Source: Balamuthia mandrillaris (Eukaryota; Discosea; Longamoebia; Balamuthiidae). Taken from it: a stretch of DNA of 64,000 nucleotides. Positions 24,800 through 36,310 of this stretch are shown in pieces. The notes beneath the pieces were generated by a model that was not told where the DNA came from, searched no databases, and saw only the letters and a program-made list of their open reading frames with translations. Position 1 is the first letter of the stretch. The number at the start of each line of letters is the position of its first letter. Location of the stretch: contig JAVKOQ010000119.1 in assembly GCA_031835245.1 (NCBI GenBank), positions 99,020 through 163,019 of the forward strand, read 5' to 3'. The position numbers and the translations under genes were made by a program.

Positions 24800-25990
24800 C
24801 CAGCGAGAGGAACCGGATCAGCTGGAACATTCAGTTTTCTTAGTTGATGCTCGGTGAAGAGATTGTGCGCGGGCATGTTGTTGGTCTCGCTCAATGTTGC
24901 TTCGTGTCGTGAAAGTGCAGCACTTATTTGTTTTTCTATGTTCTTACCTTTTCGTTTGGTGTTGTGCGGAAAGGAAAATGGAGAAGGGTTGCTGTGACCA
25001 TCAAGCAGGTTCTCCATCTTTCCTATGCGTTTTGTTTGGCGCTGATAAACTACCGCCACCACCAGTTTCTGGCAAAACACAACGAGGAGTTGGCACAAAT
25101 GAGAAGTGAGATGGAGATCATGCAGTACCCACCCTTCATTTTTCTTGTCTTTTTTCTCTACCAATCAACCAACCAAACCAATCGATTCACTCCAAAGGAA
25201 CTTGCGTCATGGAAACGTGCTTCTGTTGTTGGGCGTTTGTGAGGACCACGTACTCAATCACTACGTGGTGACAGAGTTCATGGCTCGAGGGGACTCAGAC
25301 ACTTTCACCTCTCGGAACAAGCGCAGGCTATGATGGACCACCAGACGACGCTGCAAATGGCCAAAGATATCGCGGTGGGCATGTCCCAGCTGCACCCGGA
25401 AGGCCATGATGCATCATTCATTGCAAGCTTGCCTCTCGCAACCTGTTGCTGACAGGAGAATTCCATCAAGATCAGTGGTGAGTTTTGCGCTGTCCATTTC
25501 TTCTTTTGCTCAGTGTGCTCTGCTCACTCCCCGTTTGTGGTGATGTTAAGTTTTTGGATTGTCACGGCTGAAGAGGGATACAGAGTCAGAGGAACAAACC
25601 ACACAGTGTGAAGTGGGTCCCTTGATGGTTTCCTTGATGTTGAACATCAAAGAGTGTTTAAGATGGACAAGTCTGATGTGTGTCTGATGTCATGGAATCA
25701 TTTTGTGGGAGAACACAAACTTTGGGAAGGAACCCTTTTCAGTGTCACTTGTTCAAGCTGGTCTGGCTGTCGTAGATCAAAGTGCGTTTAGTGTTCTAAA
25801 CCTCATTTTTTGTGCAGGAGGTTATGCTTGTTTTGTTCAGTTGTGGTGATGGTGATGAATTAACAAGTTCCACTCCCAAAAGAAAGGGCGTCAGAGATAC
25901 CAGAAAACATTCCAGGGGTGCTGCAAGGCATTATGAGGGAATTTTGGCAGTTTGATGCCAAGGACCCCCCACCATGGAACAGATTGCGTT
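24800..25990 (+). pseudogene. relic of a third receptor kinase gene
   Basis: The + strand keeps scattered matches to the kinase of receptor A in order: the juxtamembrane/Gly-loop start (about 24815-24870), [68 protein letters not shown] and the C-lobe (about 25885-25990). Intron positions are partly preserved. The HRD loop is damaged, and stops and frame changes occur throughout, so it is clearly dead. It is more diverged than the two A copies are from each other. Confidence 0.8.
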
Positions 25991-26392
25991 CAAGCTGGCT
26001 TCGGGCGTTTAGGTCTGCATGTTTTCTCGTCGAACGTTCGGGCCTGCATGTTTTCTTGCACACCACAAAACCTGTTAACAGAGCGGGACGCTAAAACAAA
26101 TAATACCTTGCAAAACTCTATCAAAGAAAAACGAGCTACTGCCGTGCAGCAGCGGACAAAAAGGTTTTATGGGTTGAGTTTATCGTTACAATCCGCCTTG
26201 TATTTCTCAGTCAGAAGATGCCTCCCCTTCTTCCTCCAGCATGGCCACCACTTCCTCCATGGTGGGGCGGTCCTTGGGATCAAACTGCCAACAAGCTTTC
26301 ATTATGTCACGCAGCACTTCTGGAATGTTTTCTGGCATCTCTGGTGTGGCTGCACCCCGCAAAATGATTGGTGAGAAAAATAAACGCTGCAA

Positions 26393-26442
<50 letters not shown>

Positions 26443-27638
26443 CAAACGAACATCCTTTGGTGACTTGGAGAGCGACTTGAACAGGAGTGAGGCCAGGATA
26501 AGGTTCCTCTCCAAAGTTGGCAATCTCCCACAACACCACCCCATAACTCCACACATCCGACTTGTGGGAATACGTTCGACTGGAAATGCTTTCTGGTGCC
26601 ATCCTGTTCGTTCCAACACCCCCACCAACGCAGTCAGTTCTTCATGCCCGTGAATACAATACCATCCATGAAGGAGGGAGATGGGAGGCAAATAACAACA
26701 ACATCACCATTTCAACGGTCCAACTTCAGAGGCAGTGGTTTGTTCTTCCGCTTGTGGATCTTTCTTCAGGCGAGACAATCCAAAGTCTGCCACAACATGC
26801 ATGCATGGAAAAAACACATTTCTGATGAGAAAGGAATGGGAAGGGGAAGGATTGCACTCTCGCTCTTGACGTACCGCTGATCTTGAGGGTGAGATTGTTG
26901 GCCAACAACAAGTTGCGAGCGGAGAGATCGCGATGGGTGATGCCCTCCGAGTGGAGATGGGACAAGCCCACCGCAATCTCCTTGGCCATCTTGAGCATCA
27001 TCTGATGGTCCACCATGGATTGCCCTTCCGAGGACATCAGGAAGTGGCGCAGATCCCCACGCCCCATGAACTCCGTGACCACGTAGTGATTGGCTGACTC
27101 GTCCTCACAAATGCCCAAGAGGAGCAACACATTGCCATGGGGACGCAAGTTCCTGTTGGTTTTGCGATTAGAACTCATGGGATAGATGACCAAATGGATG
27201 ATCCAAAGCAACGTACTGCATGATTTCGATTTCGCTTCGCATTTGTTCCAATTCTTCGTTATGTTCTGCTAGAATCTGGTGCAGGACAAGGTAGAATGAG
27301 TATTCAATCAACAGAGCATACCACACTTCAAAAGAATTAGATGAGAACCTGCTTGATGGCAACAGACGTTCCTCTCCATTCACCTTTGCGCACCAAACCA
27401 AACGCTCTGCAAACCAAATTGGTGTCATCATCTTCCCGAAAAGCAAAACAAAACAAAAGCTAAAACGGAAGAAAACATCGTTGACTTACCCTCTGCCGAT
27501 CTCCTCACCGAAGGTCAGCTCTGAAAACTCGATGTTCCAGTTGAACGCTCCTTTGCCTTTGCCACCTGCCTTGGAGGACCTGGGCTTCTTCTTGCCTTTC
27601 ATCGGGGAGGCCCCATACGTGGCCCTCGCCCCATCCTC

Positions 27639-27728
27639 GCGAATCGGGTAAACGTCCCACCCCACAACGCTAAAAGTCCCACCCCTTCGGTAAACGTCCC
27701 ACCCCTCAGGTAATTTACCCACCCTAAT
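27639..27728. repeat. MULE terminal inverted repeat, left end with iterons
   Basis: Four degenerate units of the form GGTAAACGTCCCACCCC recur every 20-24 bases. The last, GGTAATTTACCCACC, is weaker. They face the right-end units in inverse orientation and are probably transposase-binding sites (inference). Confidence 0.8.
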
Positions 27729-28370
27729 ATGTATTTATAACAACCTATTATTTTTGTGCTATTTTGCCACCAAAGCGTGCGCTGGCCATTATTTTAGAGA
27801 GTGGAGAAAAGGGAGCAGAAAAATCAAAAATTTATTTTTTAGGGGGCTTTTTTTTTTCGTTTTGTTCTTTTGGCCAGTCTTTTCTTTGTCACGCTGGGCA
27901 CCTTTTCTTCGTTCTGTTCTTTTTTTTGAGGAGAGAGGAGCTTCACGACCTGTGTTTTCTGGTACCGTGGGTTGGGCTTCAGTTGTCGTTTTGGAGAGAG
28001 AGGCTTCCTTTTGTCCACTCGGGGATCCTGGTAGTTCACCACGGGTGCGACGCGATAGATCTCTTCCGTTTTACAGTTCTTTTGCCATTGAGAGGTACGC
28101 TTTGCTTTGCACTCTTCAAAAATGACAAAAATCAACTTCAGAAAAAGAATCTGCTTGATACAAAAAGTGACAAACATACCACTTTGCGTTTTTTTTTTTT
28201 GATTTTGTTGTTTTTTTGGTGCAGCCGCCGCCACCGCCGCTGCCTTTTTCTTTGTTGTTTCAGGTTTTGTTAAATTTGATTGAAAGGTACGTCTGGTTTC
28301 TGGTGCTTGTGTGAGTGTGCTAGCTAAAAGTAGGAAAGGAGGGAGAGATTTTGTTTAAAAAAAAGAGATA

Positions 28371-30920
28371 CTAACTTAATTCAAGCAAACATTCTTCTGT
28401 GAGTCGCAGGGTGGGTGCTACTTTCGGCCTCTTTGTTGTATTGCGCGGCCTCCCAGGTGATGACTTCCCTGTAGCATATGCGATTGCTTGTTCTGCTTCT
28501 TCCTTGCTAGAGTACTCGATTTTTGGCTCCACTGGATGTTGATGCTTTGTTCCTTGATTTGCTTGTATCTGGGCTTTGTCTTTCTCCTTTCCTTCTTCCT
28601 CCTCCTCCTCCTCCTCCTTTTCCTCCTCCTCCTTGTTGTGTTGTTCTCCTTCAGAAGTTTCTTCCTCGAGATCTCTGCCATCATCCTCACCAAGTTCATC
28701 CATCGATGGCTCCTCCAACAGTAGCAGGGTCGGCCTTTCCTCTTCCTGTTCATGGCCCTCCTCTCCTTCCTCATCTTCATCATCAAGGGTAACAGGCGCT
28801 ACACGTTGCTCCAGCAAGTCAGCATCATCTGCTTCAACAATCTCGTCTTCAACCATTCTTGCCACTTTTGAGGTGCTGCTGTTGGTGCGTCTTGTTTGTC
28901 TTTTCAGTCCAAGCTCTAAAAGGTTCTGATCTGAAAATGTTTTCTGTAGATGAGCAGCAAGTCCAAAAACATGTTTGCACCTCCTACCATAATACCGAAA
29001 GTAAGGACAGGTGCATGAAGGCGATTCTATACTCACATCGTACTCGTTCCATTTGAAAACGCCGTCAGCAAGCTCCACAAAATGTGCGTTCAATCCTTCT
29101 CCTTCTGCCTCTTTTTCCTCTCTGTCATTGTTGTCATCATCGCTATTGCTGTCTTTCTCTGTTTCTGCTTTTTTTTTTTTTCTGTTTCTCACTCTGTTGG
29201 TGCTGTGCCAGCCGCAATCCCTCTTGATATCTCCTCCACAGCCGGCGAACACCACGGCTTGGGCGTTGCTGTTGCACGTTGATGCGGTTGAGCTCTACAT
29301 TGTAGCGCCGAAACACATTGTCTGCTAACGTTAAGACCAAGTTGTGGTCCCCTTTGGTGCCCTTGCAGTGGAAATCACGGAGAACACTCCGAAAGATAGT
29401 CTCTGTTGCATTGTTGGTATTCCACAAGCCCTCTCGGTGCCCCGGACGACCAATGCTTTTCCACGTTGATGCCCATGGAGGAGAAAGCCAGTTCTTGTCA
29501 AAGTACTTCCAGAAACGGGTAATCCTCTTTTTTTGGCAATAGTTCTGCAACACCTTGGTTGCTTCTTCCTCTGCTTCTTCTGTCATGGCGTGTTGCAGTC
29601 TTTTTAATAAACCCAACACACTTCCATCATCCTTCCCTTGTTGTTTGGTATTATTGTTAGTTTCTACTTGTATGAACAATGAGAGCAAGAGAGCAGATGC
29701 ATGCATGAAAGAGAGAACAAACCATACTGTGCAACTTTTTTTCTCCACAGTTGTTGCGTATGAAAGTCGCACAACAACACCTGAAAGCCAGCGCTTGTCG
29801 CCCCGTTGCGCTCCACCTTGTCTTTGTCGATCATTACAAAGGGTTGCCACGTAGTGTTCTGGGAGTAGATCGTTGTGGTCTGTGTCCCAAAAAAGTGACG
29901 AACGGACGAAAGAAAAAAGCGCACAACTGCAGCTCGTTCCTTGCTAGCAACAGCGAAGGCAACAGGCCAGCTCCGTCCCAAGTCATCTTGCACCACCAGT
30001 GCCCAAACAGGATGATGTGACTTGGATAGCTTGTAGATGCTGTCCAGGCCGACTACATCCTTACCCCATCGCTGAAGCACAGTGACTGCATAAGGCGCGA
30101 TCAGAAAAATCATCCATGGCCGATGGGCTGCAGTGCGATCAAGGATGTACGTTTCACGGCTCTCCAAAGGTGGAAAAAGGATAGTGGAAGCCAGCTCGGG
30201 TCGATTCAAGGCCTCTTGGAGGGCTTCTGCTCTGGTTTGGCCTTTCTTGCCGATTCGCAGTTTTTTCCTTCCGTTGTGGATTACGGTGGCAATCTCCTGC
30301 ACAGTTGGTACATCACGAGCATCCTTGACCAGCTCGCAAGCGCCCCCCAGCAACAGTTGTTGCAGCTCATGCGCCGTCATTGCTCCTCCCCTCCCTTTCA
30401 TCCCGTCTTCTTTTGCTCCTTGCCCATCCATCTGGCGGAGCCACTGTCGAAGCGCAGGCGTCATAGGCATTGCAGAAGGCGCACAAAACCCAGGTCCGTG
30501 GCTTTGGGCTTCCTTCTGGATGTAGATGTAGGCAGTGTTTAGCTCGTCTCTAAACACCACCCAACGGCTTTGCACTCCACAGTCCTTTATTTTTTTGTTT
30601 TTCTTTCTGCTTGGAGGAGCACAGGCAAAGCCGCCAGAGCAGTGAAGATTCTCGCTGAGTGCAACCTCAAGGACTCCATTCTTCGCCTTCTTGACTGTTG
30701 GTGCCACCTACACTTTCACTCCTTCAAGGGTGGTGCGAGGATTACTAAGCACCTTCACTCCTGTTCGCTTTGTAAGCCCACGAGTTGATCTCCATTGGAC
30801 TCGATAGAAGGTCGGAGCATCCTCTCCTCCATTGTACAACCTTGAAAGCTGCTGCAATGGAACTGTTCTTTCAAAAATCCAACCGTAAATCTCTGCAAAT
30901 CTTTTTTTCTTCTCTTCCAT
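28371..30920 (-). CDS. MULE transposase (DDE with SWIM zinc finger), damaged
   Basis: The frame starts MEEKKKRFAEIYGW at 30920. An in-frame TAG at 30708-30710 is followed directly by the main frame, which carries the DDE core (GLDSIYKLSKSHHP, then VLLCDFHTQQLW). A likely intron runs from 29719 to 29667. The next exon has NATETIFRSV, which could supply the third acidic residue. Near 29169-29180 a 12-T run shifts the frame. Beyond it lies the SWIM finger (CTCPYFRYYGRRCKH) and a long Glu-rich tail ending at 28371. The TAG and the frame slip suggest that this copy no longer makes a full transposase, unless they are assembly errors. Confidence 0.8.
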
Positions 30921-31255
30921 AATGAAAAAAAAAAAAGGAAAAAACAAAAACAAAAGCCAAACAAACAAAATAGGTGTGTGATGGTCGTGTTGTGTCACTG
31001 TTTCTGGTTAAAAGAAAAAAGAAAGAGAAGACCTTGTCACACAACGCAAGAAAAAATAACGGTAACTTTAAAAAAAAAAGGCGGGAACAAAAAGAAAAGT
31101 ATGTTGGGCAAGAATGGTGGGAAAAATAACCGTTGACCAAGGATACAGCATGCTTTCAATTCCTGACATTTTCTTTTACAACGGTTATTCCTCTCGCCAA
31201 GCAAAGAGAAACACAGTAGCAATGTAACGATAGAGTTACTCATAATTCATGTCAC

Positions 31256-31346
31256 CCTAATAGGTTGGGACTTTTACCTGAGGGGTGGAATTTTTATCGG
31301 TGGGGTGGGAAGTTTATGGTCGTGGGGTGGGATATCTACCATTTTT
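31256..31346. repeat. MULE terminal inverted repeat, right end with iterons
   Basis: Read in reverse complement, four units recur (ATATCCCACCCC, AACTTCCCACCCC, AAATTCCACCCC, AAAGTCCCAACC), matching the left end in spacing. The outermost 10 bases of the two ends agree poorly. Confidence 0.78.
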
Positions 31347-32655
31347 GCCCCATCCTCCAGGTCCTCTTTGGTGGCTGCCAGCCTCTTTTTCTTCCCATTT
31401 CGCCACACCAGGAAGGCCACGATGAGCACGATGGCCAGCAGGAGCAGGATGCCCAGAGGAAGCCCGATCCCCAGCCCCAAAGCCAACGATTCCTGGCTGT
31501 CCTCGCCGCTGACATCGCGGGCCAGAGAGTCGCTGCCACTCAGCGGAGGAGCCACGGTGAAGGTGGTGGTGCATTGTTGCACAATCCCGGCTTCATCCTC
31601 CACTTGGAGAACCACGGAGTGCTCTCCCGGTTCCATCATGGCGTCGCTGGCGGGGGTTTGAGTGACGAGGACGGAATAGCAGCCACCGGAGTACTGCAAC
31701 GTGGAGGTAAAATCGGGCAAGGCCGCATCTCCCTCGGATTCCGCCGTCTGGGCAGGGCTGCATTGGGTGATTTCCAACCGGGCCGGGCCAAGGGAACCCA
31801 GGCAGCCTGTTTGCAGCGAAGAGGAAGATAATGGGTAGCACTTAGTACCAGTAAATTTGTAAAAGGGAGTACAAAACAGTTACCACTCATGGAGTATCTG
31901 AGAGCGTTTCCCATCAGCTCTGCTCCTTGTGTTGAGCTGTTCCAGAAATAAAAGAACATGTTCTTGTCAAAATCGCTGGAGACAGCCATGAAGCCCAAGT
32001 CCACGCGCCTTGCCTTGGCGGGGCCGAGGTCATCCCTGACGGCCACCAGCACTGTGCCGTCGTCCCATTCAGCAGTGACGTAGGAGCCCTCTGCCATGGC
32101 TTCTGTGTTGTTGCTCATGATGCTTGTCCTCCAACTCATATACAGGCCGTCGAAGGAGGTGATGTTGGCAACCGTGGGATGGTCAGGCATGAGGATGTCG
32201 CCCAAATACGCCTGACCGGTTTTCTGGTCCGCAAACTCCGGCAGTATGACTGCGTACTTGTCCATGAAGGCCGGTCCCGGAACGTACTGTGGCAAAAAGG
32301 AAAGCCAGCACATGACCACACCCCCTCCTTGCTCCACAAATTCTGCCAGCAGTTCCCCAAATTCTTCCTGTAGCTCAGCCGAAGGCCGCGGGTTGTCGAA
32401 GGGGGTGAAGATAACCAGAATGGCGTCATAGGAGAACAAAACCTCGCGAGGCGGCATCACGGCCAGCAACATGACTGCGTCCACCACATCGAATTGGTCT
32501 TGCAGGTGGAGCTGCAAGTCCGTTTTGCAGGGAGGACAGGCGTGGGACACTACCAGCACGCTTTGACCCTCGGCACCAGAGGCCAAAAGCAGAGCCAGGC
32601 ACACGCTCCAGAACAAGCAAAAAACGCTAAAAGTCCCGTTGTGTAAAGCCAACAT

Positions 32656-33111
32656 CCGTGCACTTGTGTGGTTGAGTTGGTTTTGGTGTGGGAAGAAAAA
32701 GAGAAAGAATAAAAAAAAAAACCACTAATACAAAAACAAAAGAAATAGGTTGTTTACGCCCTTAAGTTTGAGGTTTATGACCATCGTTATTTGGTTTTAC
32801 GACGACCGTAAACCGGCCGTACCGTTACTCTTTAATATATAAATGCCTCGCAGAATTTTTCAAACCCTCATTGGTCACCCATGCGTTACTGTACGGCCAC
32901 AACCTAATCTATTGCTACTTTGGGGTATGGCGCCAATGGCAAGGTTCAGGCGTTAATAACAGGAATTCCTTTATTTGGGTTTGCTGACCTTTAATCTAAT
33001 TGTAGCTTTCTCCTAATTGTTATTATGACCTCCTTTCTGTTACAGCACAAAAAAGAATACCGCAAAACAAGACAGCAAGGGGAAGGAAGTTTTGTAACAG
33101 CGTTACACGAT
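32656..33111. promoter_or_regulatory. bidirectional promoter region of cassette copy 2
   Basis: 456 bases separate the ATGs of receptor A copy 2 and gene B copy 2. A TATA-like TATATAAAT lies at 32836-32844 and an ATTGG box at 32870-32874. Its sequence is clearly unlike the promoter region of copy 1, in contrast with the near-identical kinase parts. Confidence 0.4.
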
Positions 33112-34542
33112 ATGAGGTGCGCAAAGTGGGTGTTATTGGCCTTGGTGGCTACTTTGTGGAGTATTTCCGGTTGTGAAGCTGCTTCTTTAGGAGACTATCA
33201 CACAGTGGACGTGCCACCCTATCAGTTTGTGTCTCTTGCGGAGAACGGCTTTCCATTACCCCTCAGCGGAGCTATAAACGTTTCAGTCCCGTTAAATTTC
33301 ACCTTCCCATTCGATAACGAGGAGTATGACACCGTCTACGTGAGCGTTAACGGCTTAATATCGTTCGGAGAACCGATCGAAGGAATCAACCCCGACTGTC
33401 CTCTTCACCTCAGCTTGGAGTTTTGGCAGAGGGCGTTTGCTTTCTATTGGACGAGGATCACGTTTGACCAGCCGGACTCCACCCAAGCATTCATCAAGCA
33501 GTACCCCGCCGGAGAATGCCCCTACAGCCCCAAGAGCTTGGAGCCCTGCCTCCTCCTTCACTTTGCCAACATGAGCGACTACTACGACCGAATGGGTCAT
33601 GCCAACGCCTTCCTCTTTGCCTCTGGAGACATGCTCGCCATGGTCCAGACCTGTCACAACGACTCCGACTCCGGCTCCGGCAAGTGCCTTTGGGGCAGCC
33701 ACTATGAGTCCCTTCAGTTTGGAGTGAGCACTGAACTGACGAGCATCTCCTACCCCTTCCACACCCGCTGCCCTGTCGACATGAATGACTGGGAGGACGC
33801 GTTCGTGTCACCAGGGGAGGCATTCTCCTTCATGTTTGTGGCTCCCTGCGAGAACAACAAAACGCTGCGCGAAGATGGGCTGGGCTGTCGTTGCCAGTTC
33901 GGCTTCTCCTTGGAGGCGGACTTGTCTTGCCAGCCCTGTTCCAGCCAAGTTTCCGATGGTCTGACCTGTGAGGTACCTTTTCTTCTTGCCCCTCCATCTG
34001 CTCCCTGCACTCGTTCCTGTTGGTGATGTTTTTTTCTTATTGCGTGAACCTTATGTGTTGTGTGTGCGTGTGTGCGTTGTGAGTGCAGACTTGTGGAGAG
34101 GATGAGTATGCCAAATGGGATTGGTCAGGTTGCTCCATCTGTCCTCCCGACCAGCGCATTGCTGCTGATAACACCACCTGCGAGGTACGTACCAAATCAC
34201 TTCCATGTCATTACCTTCGTTAATACTGAACATCTCATGTTACTCCAGTCCTGTCCAATGGGATCAGTGCCCAACAGTGAGCAAACGGACTGCCAGGCCT
34301 GCCAAGGGAATCAGCGCGTCTCTGATGAAGGCTACAGCTGTGAGGTATGGAACCGCCCAGCTATTGCACCTCTTTTTTTTTTCTTTTTTAATAACTGTGT
34401 TGTTCCTCCCTTTTCTTTATTGCAGGAATGCCCTGCTGGAATGGAGCCGGACAGCACAAGAACGTCTTGCGTGGAGGTCCAAGGTTCTTCCTCCTCTGAT
34501 TTGGGGTCTTCTGGCCATAGATGCATACCATTCTTGTTTTAG
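33112..34542 (+). CDS. secreted protein B, copy 2
   Basis: Four exons (33112-33972, 34089-34184, 34249-34344, 34426-34542) give 389 residues with the same layout as copy 1: signal peptide, nidogen-like sandwich (FTFPFDNEEYD, VSVNGLISFG) and Cys-rich repeats, each on its own exon. From the FAFYWTRITF motif onward, exons and introns 1 and 2 are almost base-identical to copy 1. The first 110 residues and the last intron differ widely. An in-frame ATG also exists upstream at 33025, but the signal peptide (WVLLALVATLWSISGCEA) fits the start at 33112. The gene appears intact even though its divergent partner is split by a transposon. Confidence 0.82.
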
Positions 34543-34724
34543 TTGGCTTCTTCTTCTATAATATACCATATGTAAGGTTTTCCATCTCCATACTCTGTTG
34601 TACTTCTACCAACAATTGTAAAGAGGTAATTGGAAATTGAAAGTAGTGGGAGTTTTGAAGTAACAAAAAAGAAAGTCTAACTTCTTGAAGGCTTGAGGGA
34701 AAGAAATTTACTTAGTGAAGTAGC

Positions 34725-34998
34725 AATGCTGAGGAAGAAACAGCAGAACACTTCCTGTTAAGATGTTCAAATCTTTGGGAAGATCGCTTTAGAATCTGGA
34801 GTGTGGACAATGGAGATGAAGAACAAGTCAGAACAATGATCATAGAAGATTGTACAACAAAGCTCCTGTCAAGTGGAAAGAAATGCAACAGAGCTCAAGA
34901 GGTAAGCAAAGTTGTGAATGAGTCTGGAGATTATGGGCAGTATGAGCAAGTTGGAAGCATGGGAGTTCTTCTGTATTTTATCAATCTTTGGAAGTAAT
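34725..34998 (+). mobile_element. LINE fragment (3' end of ORF2), copy 1
   Basis: It matches the end of the LINE reading frame (AEEETAEHFLLRCPNLWEDR region, EEQVRxxIIEDCTTKLLSSGKKCNRAQE) found complete in the copy at 39.9-41.0 kb. It breaks off at the AGTAAT after the stop region, where AT-rich sequence begins. The tail of the same family, on the same strand, reappears at 36070-36172. Confidence 0.7.
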
Positions 34999-36069
34999 AA
35001 ACACAATACAAACAAAAAGGAGAATATCCTTTTGCTTTTCACTTGGATTATATGGCAAAAAAAATTATTTTTTGGGCCTTTAAAAAATTATTTTTCTATT
35101 CACAAAAATATTATTTTTCATTTTGTAAAAGAATAAAAAAAAGGTTTTCTTATTTACAAAATTATTTTTTCTTTCAAAAAAAAAATAATAAACACAAAAA
35201 TAACTATATTTACAATATATTCTTTTATTTTTTTAAATGTTTATATTGAAAGTAAATTATAGATATAAACACTTTTTGATATTGAAATAATTTATTTGTA
35301 AAACTACTTTTCCATAATACCTTTCCCATTCTTCCTTCTCTCTTTTCTTCGCTCAAATAAAGGTCTTTTCCTTTAGTTATCAAGTTGGTGTCCATTGAAT
35401 AGTTTCTCCACCAATTTTATCATATATTTTTGATTTTCTTGTTTAATAAACAAAAATAAATTTTTTGAAAAAAAATAAAATATTGAAAAAACAAACAGGT
35501 TTTGAGTTCGAATACCATTGTAAACAATTTTGTTTTTTGACAAATATAATTATTTCTCCAAAATTACTATAACTATAATAATTATATTATAGTTATAGTA
35601 ATTTTTTCCTATTCCTTTTATAGTTTGACTCTAATCTGCACAGATCAATTTTAGATCAAATACTTTCCTTTTATAGTTTGGGTGGTAATTGTGCAGAATA
35701 GTAATTATAACTGATCTGTGTTCTATGGCGCAGCTGTCACCCTCTTTAGTTTGTAATCACAATTGATCAAAAAATTGATCTGCGCCATATGGCACAGCAA
35801 TCACCCTTCTTAAAAAGTTTTTTAAAAAAAATTAGTGTTGTAATCACAAAGAGAGTTAATCTGCGCCATACCTTCAATGATCACACATGTTTGATAAAGA
35901 GATTAGTTTTTCCTTTTCTCATTCTTTTCTGCTTTTCTTTTTTTGTTTTGTTGTTTTCCCTCCATTTCTCTTCTTTCTACTCTGCTTTGCTCTGCTCTGC
36001 TTTGCTTTGCTTTGCTCCTTTCTTATCTCTCTTGTCTCTGACCTCTCTTTTTTATAATTCCTTCTTTCA
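34999..36069. other. AT-rich insert, no gene recognised
   Basis: About 1.07 kb of strongly AT-rich sequence with poly-A/poly-T runs separates the LINE frame end from its tail. It holds a perfect palindrome at 35561-35604, repeated ATCTGCGCCATA/TATGGCGCAG-type words (35725-35870), and a TGCTTTGCTC-like low-complexity run near 35980-36020. No coding signal was found. Confidence 0.5.
35561..35604. repeat. perfect inverted repeat, 20-bp arms
   Basis: Arms 35561-35580 and 35585-35604 are exact reverse complements around an ATTA spacer, able to form a cruciform or hairpin. The arms are A/T-rich, with a TATAACTATA core. Confidence 0.9.
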
Positions 36070-36172
36070 TGCCTTCCCAATTGAGAGTAAGAGAAGTAAA
36101 AGTACACTATGTATGTACAATGCTTACTTTTTATGTATAGATTGGTGTTGCTCTCAGAGCAAATAAACTTCT
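36070..36172 (+). mobile_element. LINE 3' tail of copy 1
   Basis: The 3' end shared by the family is present: GTACACTATGTATGTACAAT, then the TTATGTATAGATTGGTGTTG block, ending AGCAAATAAACTTCTT without a clear ACT tail. Confidence 0.7.
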
Positions 36173-36310
36173 TGAAGTTGGATCCGCTGTTGTCCAAATC
36201 AGGAGCATAGCCTTGCTGGAAACAATGTATCCAACCAGATGGAGCCGTGAGAAGCCAAAATGACACTTTTGTCTGCCTTTGCTGTGATCATAACTGTTGA
36301 TGTGGTCTTT

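Larger units (their letters stand above)
27639..31346 (-). mobile_element. Mutator-like (MULE) DNA transposon
   Basis: The 3708-base element is flanked by an exact 11-bp target duplication, GCCCCATCCTC, at 27628-27638 and 31347-31357; the empty site is present in receptor A copy 1. Both ends carry about 85-90 bases of imperfect inverted repeat with four iterons each. It encodes a MULE transposase with a SWIM zinc finger on the - strand. The perfect duplication shows a fairly recent insertion. Confidence 0.9.
26207..32655 (-). pseudogene. receptor kinase A copy 2, split by a DNA transposon
   Basis: The 5' half (32655 to 31347) encodes the signal peptide, amidotransferase-like module (SVLVVSHACPPC), HYR-like domain and membrane helix. 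The 3' half (27638 to 26207) encodes the juxtamembrane region and the whole kinase with the same exon pattern as copy 1, ending EGEASSD. The halves are otherwise intact, but a 3.7-kb Mutator-like element lies between codons of the juxtamembrane exon (EDLEDGA / RATYGASP). Reading on into the element would end after about 20 extra residues, giving a kinase-less membrane receptor. Kinase exons and introns are nearly identical to copy 1, whereas parts of the ectodomain differ strongly. Confidence 0.85.
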
